A stretch of 59,682 nt of DNA, taken from the NCBI GenBank assembly GCA_945883815.1, contig CAMCYJ010000012.1, positions 1 through 59,682 of the forward strand, written 5' to 3'. Each line of letters opens with the position of its first letter. Positions within the stretch are counted from its first letter, which is position 1. The position numbers and the translations under genes are program-made. Origin of the DNA: Akkermansia muciniphila. Lineage in GTDB: Bacteria; Verrucomicrobiota; Verrucomicrobiia; Limisphaerales; UBA9464. The notes beneath the pieces are model-generated. The model saw only the letters and a list, made by a program, of their open reading frames with translations. It was not told the origin of the DNA and searched no databases. Shown here in pieces: positions 35,987-44,440 of this stretch.

Positions 35987-37846
35987 ATGTCCCAGAATCC
36001 GAAGGGCCCGAACGAATCCGAAGAGTGGGTGGAGTCCGACGACCGCGCCATCCGCACCGGACTCCGCTGGTCGCTGGTCGCCCTGATCACGTTGGGAGTT
36101 GTGGGCACCGGGGCCTTCTTTGCGCTGCGCAAGACCGCGGGGCCGGCCAAGGTTCAGGTGACGCCGCTGGCGGCCCCACAAACGGTTCAAACCGCCCAGA
36201 AACTCACCCTGCCCAAGGTGCCGTTCACCGAGGTGAGCGCAGCGGCAGGGATCCAGTTTCGTCATTTCACGGGAGCCACCGGCGAGAAGCTGCTGCCCGA
36301 AACCATGGGAGCCGGCGCGGCCTTCTTCGATGCGGATGGAGACGGCGATGCCGACCTGCTTCTGGTCAATGGCAACCGCTGGCCTTGGGCCAATTCCGGG
36401 CCAGCCTCTCCCGGTTGCGCCCTGTACCGCAACGACACGCCAGTTGGCGGCGCCATCCGCTTCACCGACATCTCGGCCGGATCCGGCCTCGAGACGCCAT
36501 TCTACGGCATGGGTGCGGCGGTGGGTGACTACGACAACGACGGCAAGCCCGACGTGCTGATCACCGCCGGGGGTGGGGCTCGCCTCTTCCACAATGAGGG
36601 GGGCGGACACTTCAAGGATGGTACCGCAACGGCCGGCGTGGGCGGCAGTCCGGACGAATGGAGCACCGCGGCCACCTGGTTCGACCTCGACAACGACGGC
36701 GACCTCGACGTGTTCGTGGCCTGCTATGTGAACTGGTCCCGCGCCATCGACGCCGAGGTGGGCTACAAGATCGACGGATCCACCCGAGCTTACGGTCCGC
36801 CCATGAATTTCCAGGGTTCCTTCCCGCACCTCTACCGCAACGACGGCGGCGGCCGCTTCACCGACATTAGCCAGGAGGGCGGCGTGCAAGTCACCAATCC
36901 GTCCACCGGGGTGCCCGCGGCCAAGTCGCTCGGCGTGGTGGCCGTGGATTTCAACACCGATGGGTTCACCGACCTCATCGTGGCCAACGACACCGTCCAG
37001 AACTTCGTCTTCGAGAACCAGCGCGACGGCCGCTTCAAGGAGGTCGGAGCCCTGACGGGCATCGCCTTCGACAGCTACGGCAACACGCGCGGCGCCATGG
37101 GCATCGACGCAGCCCGCTTCACCGACGACGGAAAGCTGGGCATCGCCATCGGCAACTTCGCCAATGAAATGACGGCCCTCTACGTCGGCGGTGCGACGGC
37201 GGGTCTCTTCACCGATGAGTCCATCTCCTGGGGAGTCGGTCCCACCAGCCGTCTGCCGCTGAAGTTCGGGGTGATGTTCTTCGACTGGGACCTCGACGGG
37301 CGTCTCGACTTGCTCAGCGTCAACGGCCACCTGGAGGAAGAAATCACCAAGGTTCAGGCCAGTCAGAAGTACCGTCAGCCGGCCCAGTTGTTTTGGAACG
37401 CTGGCACTGCGGGCTTCGTGCCGGTGGGGCCAGAACAGGCCGGATCGGCCCTCTTCACCCCGATCGTGGGCCGTGGCTGTGCCCAAGCCGATCTCGATGG
37501 CGACGGCGACGAAGACTTGCTCTTTACCCAAACCGGTGGCGCACCACTGCTGCTGCGCAATGATCGGCCCATCGACCGCCATTGGGTACGGCTCAAACTC
37601 GTGGGCACGCGGGCCAATCGCGACGCCCTCGGTGCGACGGTCCAGCTCAAGGCGGGCGGCAAAACCCAGTGGCGCACCGTCACGGCCAACCGCGGCTACC
37701 TGAGTTCCAGCGCCCTGCCGCTCACCTTCGGTCTGGGCGAGGCCACGGGCGTGGAATCCATCGAGGTCGTCTGGCCCGGCGGCCAACGCCAAAGCGTGCC
37801 GGCGCCCCAACCGGGCACGCTCACTGAAGTTCGCCAGGCGCCCTGA
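35987..37846 (+). CDS. CRTAC1-family protein with FG-GAP/VCBS repeats and ASPIC/UnbV domain
   Basis: This protein of 619 residues has an N-terminal membrane anchor (residues ~27-46, LRWSLVALITLGVVGTGAFF). A propeller of calcium-binding FG-GAP/VCBS repeats follows, with D-x-D-x-DGD loops (FFDADGDGDADLLLVNG, VGDYDNDGKPDVLITAG, FDLDNDGDLDVFVACYV, ADLDGDGDEDLLFTQ). The C-terminus is an ASPIC/UnbV domain (LGATVQLKAGGKTQWRTVTA, SSALPLTFGLGEATGVESIE, VVWPGGQRQSV). It is periplasmic and anchored. It is co-encoded with the multihaem-TPR protein, a recurring pair in PVC genomes. The function is unknown. Confidence 0.93.
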   Translation: MSQNPKGPNESEEWVESDDRAIRTGLRWSLVALITLGVVGTGAFFALRKTAGPAKVQVTPLAAPQTVQTAQKLTLPKVPFTEVSAAAGIQFRHFTGATGEKLLPETMGAGAAFFDADGDGDADLLLVNGNRWPWANSGPASPGCALYRNDTPVGGAIRFTDISAGSGLETPFYGMGAAVGDYDNDGKPDVLITAGGGARLFHNEGGGHFKDGTATAGVGGSPDEWSTAATWFDLDNDGDLDVFVACYVNWSRAIDAEVGYKIDGSTRAYGPPMNFQGSFPHLYRNDGGGRFTDISQEGGVQVTNPSTGVPAAKSLGVVAVDFNTDGFTDLIVANDTVQNFVFENQRDGRFKEVGALTGIAFDSYGNTRGAMGIDAARFTDDGKLGIAIGNFANEMTALYVGGATAGLFTDESISWGVGPTSRLPLKFGVMFFDWDLDGRLDLLSVNGHLEEEITKVQASQKYRQPAQLFWNAGTAGFVPVGPEQAGSALFTPIVGRGCAQADLDGDGDEDLLFTQTGGAPLLLRNDRPIDRHWVRLKLVGTRANRDALGATVQLKAGGKTQWRTVTANRGYLSSSALPLTFGLGEATGVESIEVVWPGGQRQSVPAPQPGTLTEVRQAP

Positions 37847-37885
37847 GCCGGATGAAAACCGAGGATCGCCGGACCGTGTCCGCGA

Positions 37886-38920
37886 TCATCGGTAGGCCGA
37901 AACCGGCTTGGGAACCACTCCGAGTTCGGCGTAGTTGAATCCCGCCTCCAAGGGCTTGTAAGTGCCCACGATGTCCACGCTGCGTTTGGCATCGATGGCC
38001 GACTCCATGCCCAATCCCCAGTAAATGGCATTGATGATCAGCCGGCGCAAATCGGCGCATTGAAGGTCGTGGGCGCTGCCCATGGTCGATTGAACCACGC
38101 GCGCCTGACGGCCATTGCGGGTTTGCCAATGCTTGAACCAAACCACCGGCAGCGGCTCCAACTCAGGATTGGGAGCGTCGGTGGGTTTACGACCCAGGAG
38201 CGGTTGGCCCCAGACCAAGGCCGTGCAGCCGGCCGGCAAATGGCCGCCTTCCTTGTAAGTGCGGTACACATCGGAGTTACCCCAAATGTCCTTCACCCCG
38301 CGCAAAATTGGGTGATCCTTCATCTCCGGAACCACGATCCCCCGGGTCGAATCGGCATGCCACTGGCCGTGATGGTTCATGAAGCTGCCTCCGAGCACGT
38401 CATTGCCCCAGTCCACTTGCTTGCCGTTGATCTTGTACGGCAACGCCCCGTGGAACCCGTGGTTTCCGGTGCGCAACGAGAGGATCGGCCGACCCGAATC
38501 AATGTAGTCGACGATGAGTTCGCGCTCCTTCATCGGCAGGGTCAGGAGGCGCGGGAAGAACAGCACCAGATCAGCCTTCGCCAACAGTTCCAGTCCCGGG
38601 ATGTGGTGTTCGTGGAAGGGTTTCCCCTTCTCGGGATACACCGGCATCGTGGGATCCACCTCGCCCTTTTCATTCACCGCGAAGAGCACCGTGCAATCGA
38701 AGCCATGATGCTGGCTCAAGATCTTGGCCAGCATGGGCATCGACTGTTCGCTCCGGTACTCCTGATCGGCAGCCATCAAGATCACCCGCTTGCCGTTGCC
38801 GGGTCCGGATTTCCCCGGATACCTCAGCCATTGCTCCGAGTCCGCGGCCTGAACCACGCCCAGGAAACACACGGCCAGCGCGGCCCATCGATGAATGGCG
38901 GTGCTCAAGTTGCGGGGCAT
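37886..38920 (-). CDS. Exported ThuA-domain protein
   Basis: This protein of 344 residues starts at the ATG at 38920, giving a signal peptide (MPRNLSTAIHRWAALAVCFL, then GVVQA). The ThuA glutamine-amidotransferase-like fold shows RVILMAADQEYRSEQSMPML, LELLAKADLVLFFPRLLTLP, LIVDYIDSGRPILSLRTGNH and DWGNDVLGGSFMNHHGQW. ThuA proteins are linked to sugar (trehalose-type) metabolism in rhizobia and are abundant in PVC secretomes, with no settled reaction. It is the third gene of a minus-strand operon and starts 4 bp after the preceding stop. Confidence 0.92.
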   Translation of the reverse strand: MPRNLSTAIHRWAALAVCFLGVVQAADSEQWLRYPGKSGPGNGKRVILMAADQEYRSEQSMPMLAKILSQHHGFDCTVLFAVNEKGEVDPTMPVYPEKGKPFHEHHIPGLELLAKADLVLFFPRLLTLPMKERELIVDYIDSGRPILSLRTGNHGFHGALPYKINGKQVDWGNDVLGGSFMNHHGQWHADSTRGIVVPEMKDHPILRGVKDIWGNSDVYRTYKEGGHLPAGCTALVWGQPLLGRKPTDAPNPELEPLPVVWFKHWQTRNGRQARVVQSTMGSAHDLQCADLRRLIINAIYWGLGMESAIDAKRSVDIVGTYKPLEAGFNYAELGVVPKPVSAYR

Positions 38921-38924
38921 GCAG

Positions 38925-40502
38925 CTAGTTCGTGGGGATTTCATTGACCGTGTAGTAGGCCTTGTTGTGGACCAGTCGACGCCCTGCTTGGGATCGGATG
39001 CCGGACAAGTCGAAATCATGGATGTGATCTTCCATCACTTGGTTGAGCGTGAGGTTCACCGAACGCCCGTCCGCCGAAGGCACCGCCCGCAGGACTTTCG
39101 GCATGGTGTGATCCACCTCCGGGCTCCCGTACCCGCCGTGGTACACGTGGGTGTAGGTGACGATCCGGTACGAGGCGACGGCAGCCGCTGTCTGGGGATC
39201 CACAGGCTCGGTGAAGGTGATCCGGAACCCGTCCTTGCGGATGTTGATCTCCTGGATTTCGAACGGCGTGATCCCGTTCCAATCGATGCGCTGGAGCGCG
39301 AAGGGCGAGGTCCCACGCACGGGCCATTGCCGACTCGTAGTAAAGCCGCCGGCCATCAACTGGCCCTTCGGAGAGAACTCCACGTTCATGATCCCCGTCG
39401 CCAACCCCTCGCGGAACGGATAACAGGCTCCCTGCCACACACCATTGATTTGCTCAGTCGTAGCACGCATGACCAGGCTCAGACTGTAGTCTCCCAAGAA
39501 CAGTTGATTGTCGAAGGGACCGAACTTGCCGCCCGTCTTGTTGAGCCGAAATCCAGAGATGGATCGGCCCATCTTGATGTACGGAAACTTCACGACCGGC
39601 GGCACCAGTTCGCGCACCCGTTTCTTCTCGATGCCCATCCGGGAATCACTCTTCGGCTCCAGCGCGGGTGCCGGGACCCCCGGGGCGAAGGGGTACCAAT
39701 TGTAGCTGGCCGGGTGGCCGAGGAATCCACCGGGCTTGAGGTGCTTGAGCGAACAGCAGCCATTCCACGGGCCCTGGCTCTCGATAGCGAACATCACCCC
39801 TTGAGCATTGCTGCCCACGCCTCCGGGACTGCGCAAGCCGCTGCATATCGGAATCATTTTACCACCTGGTGTGACCTTCACGGCCCACCCGCGGAACAAG
39901 TTGTGGGATTCGTAGGAACTGCTCAGGCCCAGCGCGACCCAGATGTTCCCCTCGGGATCGTGCTTCGAAGCGAACGCAAACTCGTGCCCCTCGGCATAGC
40001 CCCAATTGTTGCTCAAGGTGTCATAGCGGTCGGCCACACCATCGGCATCCGAATCGGTGATCCGGGTGACCTCGGCCCAACTGGTGGCCGTCATCGCTCC
40101 ATCCTTCCACGACAGCGAGAAGACCTCATCCTGCCCGCTGGCGAAGAGGTGGTATTCGGGGCGCGGTGGCGAATCGAAGGCCCCTCGAACGAAATAAATG
40201 TCGCCTCGACGAGTGCCCACGGCGAGGCGTCCGTCAGGCAGCACCTCCAACCCTCCCGGATGCAACGGAACTCCGGAGGGAATGGGAATGTCGACGATGG
40301 GATAGTACTTGGCCTCCTCCTGCGCAGTGCCCCACATCGCACCGAGGTCTTCCTCGGCCCGAAGGACAGACACAGCCGCCCATGCGGTGATCGCCCCCAG
40401 TAGGCACGTCTTCGCCAACGATCCCCGCATCGAAGCCAGCACCGACGACGAACTCGTTGCTCCAGCAAGACCCGTTTGCGATTCCAAAGAAGGGGTTACC
40501 AT
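38925..40502 (-). CDS. Exported propeller dehydrogenase-like protein (sorbosone/glucose type)
   Basis: This protein of 525 residues has a hydrophobic leader near residues 28-48 (KTCLLGAITAWAAVSVLRAE), so the true start may be the ATG about 24 residues in. The body is a six-bladed soluble glucose/sorbosone dehydrogenase-like propeller: HPGGLEVLPDGRLAVGTRRG, GYAEGHEFAFASKHDPEGNI, ICSGLRSPGGVGSNAQGVMF, FLGDYSLSLVMRATTEQING, EFSPKGQLMAGGFTTSRQWP. No haem motif is present; electrons would pass to the cytochrome encoded upstream, whose gene overlaps this one by 7 bp. Confidence 0.88.
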   Translation of the reverse strand: MVTPSLESQTGLAGATSSSSVLASMRGSLAKTCLLGAITAWAAVSVLRAEEDLGAMWGTAQEEAKYYPIVDIPIPSGVPLHPGGLEVLPDGRLAVGTRRGDIYFVRGAFDSPPRPEYHLFASGQDEVFSLSWKDGAMTATSWAEVTRITDSDADGVADRYDTLSNNWGYAEGHEFAFASKHDPEGNIWVALGLSSSYESHNLFRGWAVKVTPGGKMIPICSGLRSPGGVGSNAQGVMFAIESQGPWNGCCSLKHLKPGGFLGHPASYNWYPFAPGVPAPALEPKSDSRMGIEKKRVRELVPPVVKFPYIKMGRSISGFRLNKTGGKFGPFDNQLFLGDYSLSLVMRATTEQINGVWQGACYPFREGLATGIMNVEFSPKGQLMAGGFTTSRQWPVRGTSPFALQRIDWNGITPFEIQEINIRKDGFRITFTEPVDPQTAAAVASYRIVTYTHVYHGGYGSPEVDHTMPKVLRAVPSADGRSVNLTLNQVMEDHIHDFDLSGIRSQAGRRLVHNKAYYTVNEIPTN

Positions 40503-43249
40503 TGGTATTCGAGGGTCAGGATGGATCGGCCAGGGGGAGGATTCAGGGGAATGAGCACTTCGTCCGTTGCCCCGCTGCGCACTCGGCCCGAGTGATCGCT
40601 GGTGATGCGCAGTTGGAGTGAGTCGGCACTGAAACTTCGCGCCGAAGACGACGTGATGCGCTGGCCCACCGCCGCGCGGAATTCAAAGGGCTGGGCGACT
40701 GGGGAATTCGTCGAGGCCGTCGAGCCCGATGGGACAGTGAAGGTCAGGGTCCGCCGGAAATAAGCCTTAGACTGCGCATCGAGCACGTCTTCGAAAAAGT
40801 CCTCCACCAGAATATCCCCATAACGGTACCGGAAGGTCGGACGCCGACGGGCATCCAAATGGTAGCCGAGGAACTGGTATCCGTGGTCGTGGGGAAAGAG
40901 GTGATTGGTCTTCGCCTTGCGAGGCCAGGTGGCTTCGGGAGATTCGAGACGGTGGAAGGGAATCCCGGGTGGGAAGTTAATTGGATCGGTGCCCCGCGGG
41001 TGGAAATGCCCCGCATCAATGCTCACAAACTCGCCCTTCCACAGCATCCGCAGCGCCATTTCGCCGGAGTCGAATCCCAGATTGAGACGCTCCGGATACC
41101 CGACGCCAATCCCGCGGTAGCCCACCGGACCTTGCCCTCGGCACAACTCGGTTGTGTCGCCGACTCGCAGTTCTCGGGACTGCCGCGACAACCCCACGGG
41201 CTTCTTGGCCCGGTCGCCATCGGCCAGATAAACCCACAAGGCTTCGATTTGCCGGGCCGCATCGCCCTCCAATAGGTTGGTCCGCGCCGAACGGCCTTCC
41301 GGCCAGTAACTGGGCATGATGACCGTCGGATTGAATCGGGCCGGTTCCCGCAAATAGAGGTGGAACCAGTTTTTCTGAAGTCGGTGGGAAACCGTCGCCA
41401 AATCGATCGCTCCCATCTCGCCGGATTTCTGTCCATTGAACTCGTGGCAGGCGATGCAACTGAACCCCTCACTGCCGACCAGTTCGTGCCCGACGCTGCG
41501 GAATAGCGGGCCTGGAGGGACTTCAGGAATGCGGGCCGATTCCAAATGGTCGACGCGGGCGAACAACTCCACCAAATGCCCCACCTGCGCCTCGCCGTAT
41601 TGAGGCATGCTGGCATCGAGATAACGGCGGGACCGTTTGCCGTGTAGCAGCACATCGCGGAAGCCTTCCGGCGTGAGCTTGGCCCCCACATGGTTCAAGG
41701 TGGGCGGCAGACGGCCTGCATCTCCCAGCGCCGGTTCGGTCCCAGTGAACAATCCGGCTCGCTCCGCGGCAACGCCACCCACACCCGACCGTTCATGGCA
41801 GGCAATGCAATTGAAGGTGATGAGCGTCTTCTGGATTCGCTGGGAGTCCGTCCACACGGGTGCTTGGGCCCGCGCCAATGCCTGGGTGATGTGCGCGCGC
41901 TGATCACGGCTCAAGTCGTACCGCGGCCACCGGCCGATCGCCTCGCTCAGGCACCCCTGCCCCGCCCGCAAACTGGCCCACGCCGGTCCCGGTGCGGAGC
42001 GAACCTGAAGATCATCGTGACACTGGGCGCACCCGCGCGTGGCGAACTCCTGACGACCTTGGGCCGCGAGAGCAGGGTCCGCCGAGAGCGGTTCCAAGGC
42101 CGCAATGGGCTCGCGGGACACGGACAGGATGGATTCCGGCAAAGGGCTGCGCGGGAAACCCGGACCTTCCATCTCGAAGGAAAACTTCGGGTCATGCCCG
42201 GTGTGGAAATACGTGAGCTGGATGGATCGCCATCCCGATTCCAAATCCAACTCCACGTCCCACTCCTTCACCCCGCGACCATCACTGGGTTCCTGAACGA
42301 CCAGCGAATGCCCATCCACCATGAGCGAACCGCCGTTCATCTTCAGGAAGAACCGGTATTTGCCTCGCGTGGCGATCTTCATCCCACCCTCGTAGCGAAT
42401 GGCCGTGTGGTGCCCTACCTCGCCGAGGCTCTTGAGGGAAAAGTCGCGAACTTGCCCAGCCCGTTCGGCCCGGACTTCCTCGCTGTTCAACCCCTCCCAG
42501 ACCTGCCCCCGATACAACGTGTAGGCCAAGGCTCCGGGCACCCGCGTGCGTTGCAGCAAGTAGTGCGCGATGCGCTCCGAATCCTGAGGACTCAAACGCA
42601 GGTCTGGCATGCGGCCTGACGGACGGCTCACATGCGGTTGGCGTAGGAATCCTGACAGGCTTCGGAAACTGTACTTCGACTCCAACGCCGGGAACGGCAC
42701 CGAACTCGCCGCCAGGGGCCCTGCTCCATTGCTTTCCGGTGGTTGGTGACACGCAACACAACCCCGCGACACGAACAACCGTTGGCCGTGACCGGCCGCC
42801 ACCGCATCTGGAGGTTGGAGCGAAAACTCGTTCTTCCGGAGCGAAAGCAGGAAGTGAGTGATGGCCCGGGCGGTTTGGCGGCGTTCTTCCGCTCCCAGCG
42901 ACGACAACACGTCGGGCATGGTGGTCCCGCTCCGCGTGCCGTGGGGATCGGCGATGTAGCGCTCCAAATAGGCGGGATTCACCCGCGAGCCCACTTCAGA
43001 AAGTCGCGGTGCCTGCTTCGATCGTGCCTGCAGCGAACCCTCGCCCGCATGACAGGCCACGCAGTTCAATTCTTCGATGAGCACCTGACCGCGCAGTTCC
43101 GGGTCGAGCGTTCCCGTAGCCAGTCCAGGGATGATGGGTTCGGCCCAGACCCCGAGCATCAGCACGCACGCCGCGAGCAGGACGGCAACGCGTCCCCAGG
43201 CTGAGTTCGGAGACACCCCGCGCATTCCGGACGCTGGCTGGACTCGCAT
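40496..43249 (-). CDS. Pentahaem cytochrome c protein with inserted PA14-like domain
   Basis: This protein of 917 residues has a signal segment (residues 18-36, WGRVAVLLAACVLMLGVWA) and five CxxCH sites: 63, 164, 407, 481 and 598. Between the second and third lies a PA14-like beta domain (residues ~245-370: ALAYTLYRGQVWEGL, KYRFFLKMNGGSLMVDGHSL, SGWRSIQLTYFHTG), a fold that often binds glycans. The C-terminal ~250 residues carry no haem (NHLFPHDHGYQFLGYHLDAR). It is first in an operon with a propeller dehydrogenase and a ThuA protein, consistent with periplasmic oxidation of a sugar. The substrate is inferred only. Confidence 0.92.
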   Translation of the reverse strand: MRVQPASGMRGVSPNSAWGRVAVLLAACVLMLGVWAEPIIPGLATGTLDPELRGQVLIEELNCVACHAGEGSLQARSKQAPRLSEVGSRVNPAYLERYIADPHGTRSGTTMPDVLSSLGAEERRQTARAITHFLLSLRKNEFSLQPPDAVAAGHGQRLFVSRGCVACHQPPESNGAGPLAASSVPFPALESKYSFRSLSGFLRQPHVSRPSGRMPDLRLSPQDSERIAHYLLQRTRVPGALAYTLYRGQVWEGLNSEEVRAERAGQVRDFSLKSLGEVGHHTAIRYEGGMKIATRGKYRFFLKMNGGSLMVDGHSLVVQEPSDGRGVKEWDVELDLESGWRSIQLTYFHTGHDPKFSFEMEGPGFPRSPLPESILSVSREPIAALEPLSADPALAAQGRQEFATRGCAQCHDDLQVRSAPGPAWASLRAGQGCLSEAIGRWPRYDLSRDQRAHITQALARAQAPVWTDSQRIQKTLITFNCIACHERSGVGGVAAERAGLFTGTEPALGDAGRLPPTLNHVGAKLTPEGFRDVLLHGKRSRRYLDASMPQYGEAQVGHLVELFARVDHLESARIPEVPPGPLFRSVGHELVGSEGFSCIACHEFNGQKSGEMGAIDLATVSHRLQKNWFHLYLREPARFNPTVIMPSYWPEGRSARTNLLEGDAARQIEALWVYLADGDRAKKPVGLSRQSRELRVGDTTELCRGQGPVGYRGIGVGYPERLNLGFDSGEMALRMLWKGEFVSIDAGHFHPRGTDPINFPPGIPFHRLESPEATWPRKAKTNHLFPHDHGYQFLGYHLDARRRPTFRYRYGDILVEDFFEDVLDAQSKAYFRRTLTFTVPSGSTASTNSPVAQPFEFRAAVGQRITSSSARSFSADSLQLRITSDHSGRVRSGATDEVLIPLNPPPGRSILTLEYQW

Positions 43250-43401
43250 GGGCCAAAGTCAGAGAGAACACCGAGCGGATGTCAGCAGCAAATCGCCGGC
43301 GGCGGTCCGGAGCGATCGCCAACTTACGTCCCAACCTTGCAGACCGACGGCATCGCGAATGGCACTTGCAGCACCCGCCGCCCAGAGCTACCTCACCAAG
43401 A

Positions 43402-43644
43402 ATGAAACACACCCTGCCCTGCCTCATATCTGGAAGCCTCGGCGTGTTGCTGGGGTTTGGACTCAGTAACGTCCCAGGAAATCATCTGGCCCGCGAGGCA
43501 GCAGCTGAAGCTGAAGCCCCTCAGCTACTCGTCTTCACTATGCCCGCAGAATCGTCGGCTCCTTCTCAGTCGCAGCCCCAACACCCGTGGTCGGAACCCT
43601 ACACGGTCCTCCCGATGAACCCGCCGAAGTTCATCGGCCGATAA
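43402..43644 (+). CDS. Small exported peptide of unknown function
   Basis: An ATG at 43402 gives 80 residues: a signal or anchor segment (MKHTLPCLISGSLGVLLGFG), an Ala/Glu stretch and a Pro/Ser/Gln-rich tail ending in PMNPPKFIGR. It is divergent from the pentahaem cytochrome gene with 152 bp between. The leader is convincing; the rest has no recognisable domain. The frame is open further upstream, but that part is Arg-rich and unlikely to be translated. Confidence 0.5.
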   Translation: MKHTLPCLISGSLGVLLGFGLSNVPGNHLAREAAAEAEAPQLLVFTMPAESSAPSQSQPQHPWSEPYTVLPMNPPKFIGR

Positions 43645-43688
43645 GTCCAAGGATTCGCCGAAACCAAAAACCAGTGAACAAGGGGGAC

Positions 43689-43762
43689 GCCGGGTCGTGG
43701 AACCCGGCCTACAGGGAGAATCGTGGGCTAGGCGGTGCGCTGCAGGCTCGTAGCCCTCACCG
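43689..43762. repeat. Second copy of the REP-like palindromic element
   Basis: The unit GCCGGGT, 6-nt loop, ACCCGGC, CTACAG at 43689-43714 has the same stem length and tail as the units near 28.8 kb. It is followed by the same 22-nt linker (43721-43742) and a decayed inverted half (CTGCAGGC...). The shared linker between two loci 15 kb apart shows this is one dispersed element and not independent hairpins. Confidence 0.75.
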
Positions 43763-43776
43763 GGCGTCTGAAGACG

Positions 43777-44076
43777 CTATCGGCCCAGCCGGGTTTTAAG
43801 CCACCATGGGTCACGCCTCAGGTCGAGAACCGCCCAGATCACGATCTCATTTTCATCCAGCGTGTAAAACACGCCGAAAGGGAACACCCGGCTCCACAAG
43901 CAATGATAATCCTGATGAACCACTCGGTGGATCCCGGCGAACAGTCGAAGCGACTCGATATCGGCTCGCAGGCACGAGGTGGAATAATAGCCGAGGCCTT
44001 AATCCTGAGCCTCGTAGAATCGGAAACCGTCGGCGAAATCTTCCAAAGCTTCCTCGGAAATCCGAATCCGCCTCAT
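43777..44076 (-). pseudogene. RelE/ParE-type toxin interrupted by an in-frame stop
   Basis: The ATG at 44076 overlaps the antitoxin stop as ATGA. The frame reads MRRIRISEEALEDFADGFRF, then YEAQD, then TAA at 44001-43999, then continues in frame GLGYYSTSCLRADIESLRLF, AGIHRVVHQDYHCLWSRVFP, FGVFYTLDENEIVIWAVLDL, RRDPWWLKTRLGR and TAG. The restored protein (99 residues) is a typical ParE/RelE plasmid-stabilisation toxin (FYE..D.GLG.Y..., AGIHR, V.AVLD.RRDP). A single stop where the family usually has Pro or similar has probably inactivated it, leaving the antitoxin intact. Confidence 0.75.
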
Positions 44077-44282
44077 GAACGCCCTAGTTCACCTTTCACT
44101 GCATCCCAGTCATGAAGCCTTGAGACGCCACTGCGAAACCGTGTGCGCCGGGCATCCAGCAAGTCTTTGACCTCCTGCGAGACGGGGGCTGAATCGGAAC
44201 GCTCACGGAGATCATCCCAAAGCGTTTCCATGATCTGGAATTTCTGAGCGGTCGAAAGCGACCTCAGTTCTTCTCCCGTCAT
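44073..44282 (-). CDS. Antitoxin (addiction-module component family)
   Basis: This protein of 69 residues, MTGEELRSLSTAQKFQIMET followed by LWDDLRERSDSAPVSQEVKD and a C-terminal RLHDWDAVKGELGRS, matches the small 'addiction module component' antitoxins (pattern L...EKL.ILE.LW..L.........P.W....L..R). It overlaps the interrupted RelE/ParE gene as ATGA, the canonical antitoxin-first layout. It may now serve as an orphan or anti-addiction antitoxin. Confidence 0.8.
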   Translation of the reverse strand: MTGEELRSLSTAQKFQIMETLWDDLRERSDSAPVSQEVKDLLDARRTRFRSGVSRLHDWDAVKGELGRS

Positions 44283-44291
44283 GTTGAGATC

Positions 44292-44398
44292 TTAGACCAG
44301 CATAAATCCTCCAGCGACAAGAAACCCATGGAACAACACGACCCGGAAATGCGTTCCGGGAACGGTTCTCGATGTTCGAAACCTCCAGAGGCATTCCT
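44292..44398 (-). repeat. Degenerate interspersed repeat
   Basis: Read on the minus strand this stretch contains a frame MPLEVSNIENRSRNAFPGRV followed by VPWVSCRWRIYAGL. It resembles a family of dispersed sequences that I remember from verrucomicrobial genomes, in which short 'SNIEHRTSN' and 'FDVGCWMFDV'-like frames recur between genes. The match is from memory and the copy is diverged, so the call is tentative. It begins where the truncated toxin frame stops. Confidence 0.35.
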
Positions 44399-44440
44399 TC
44401 ATCCGCGCCGAGGGATGATCCTTTTCACAACGATCCTCAT
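44399..44440 (-). pseudogene. 5' stub of a second RelE/ParE-type toxin
   Basis: An ATG at 44440 overlaps the stop of the upstream antitoxin gene as ATGA, the layout expected for its toxin. It encodes only MRIVVKRIIPRRG before a TGA at 44401-44399. The first residues fit the opening strand of ParE-like toxins; the remainder is replaced by the repeat-like sequence that follows. It is most likely a toxin cut off by an insertion or rearrangement. Confidence 0.45.

Noticed and set aside
34550-37810. Very long minus-strand open frame of over 1,000 codons opposite the multihaem and CRTAC1 genes
   Set aside because: It is antisense to two clear genes with haem and VCBS motifs; its sequence is Gly/Val/His-rich mirror sequence with no domain. 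High GC makes such frames common.
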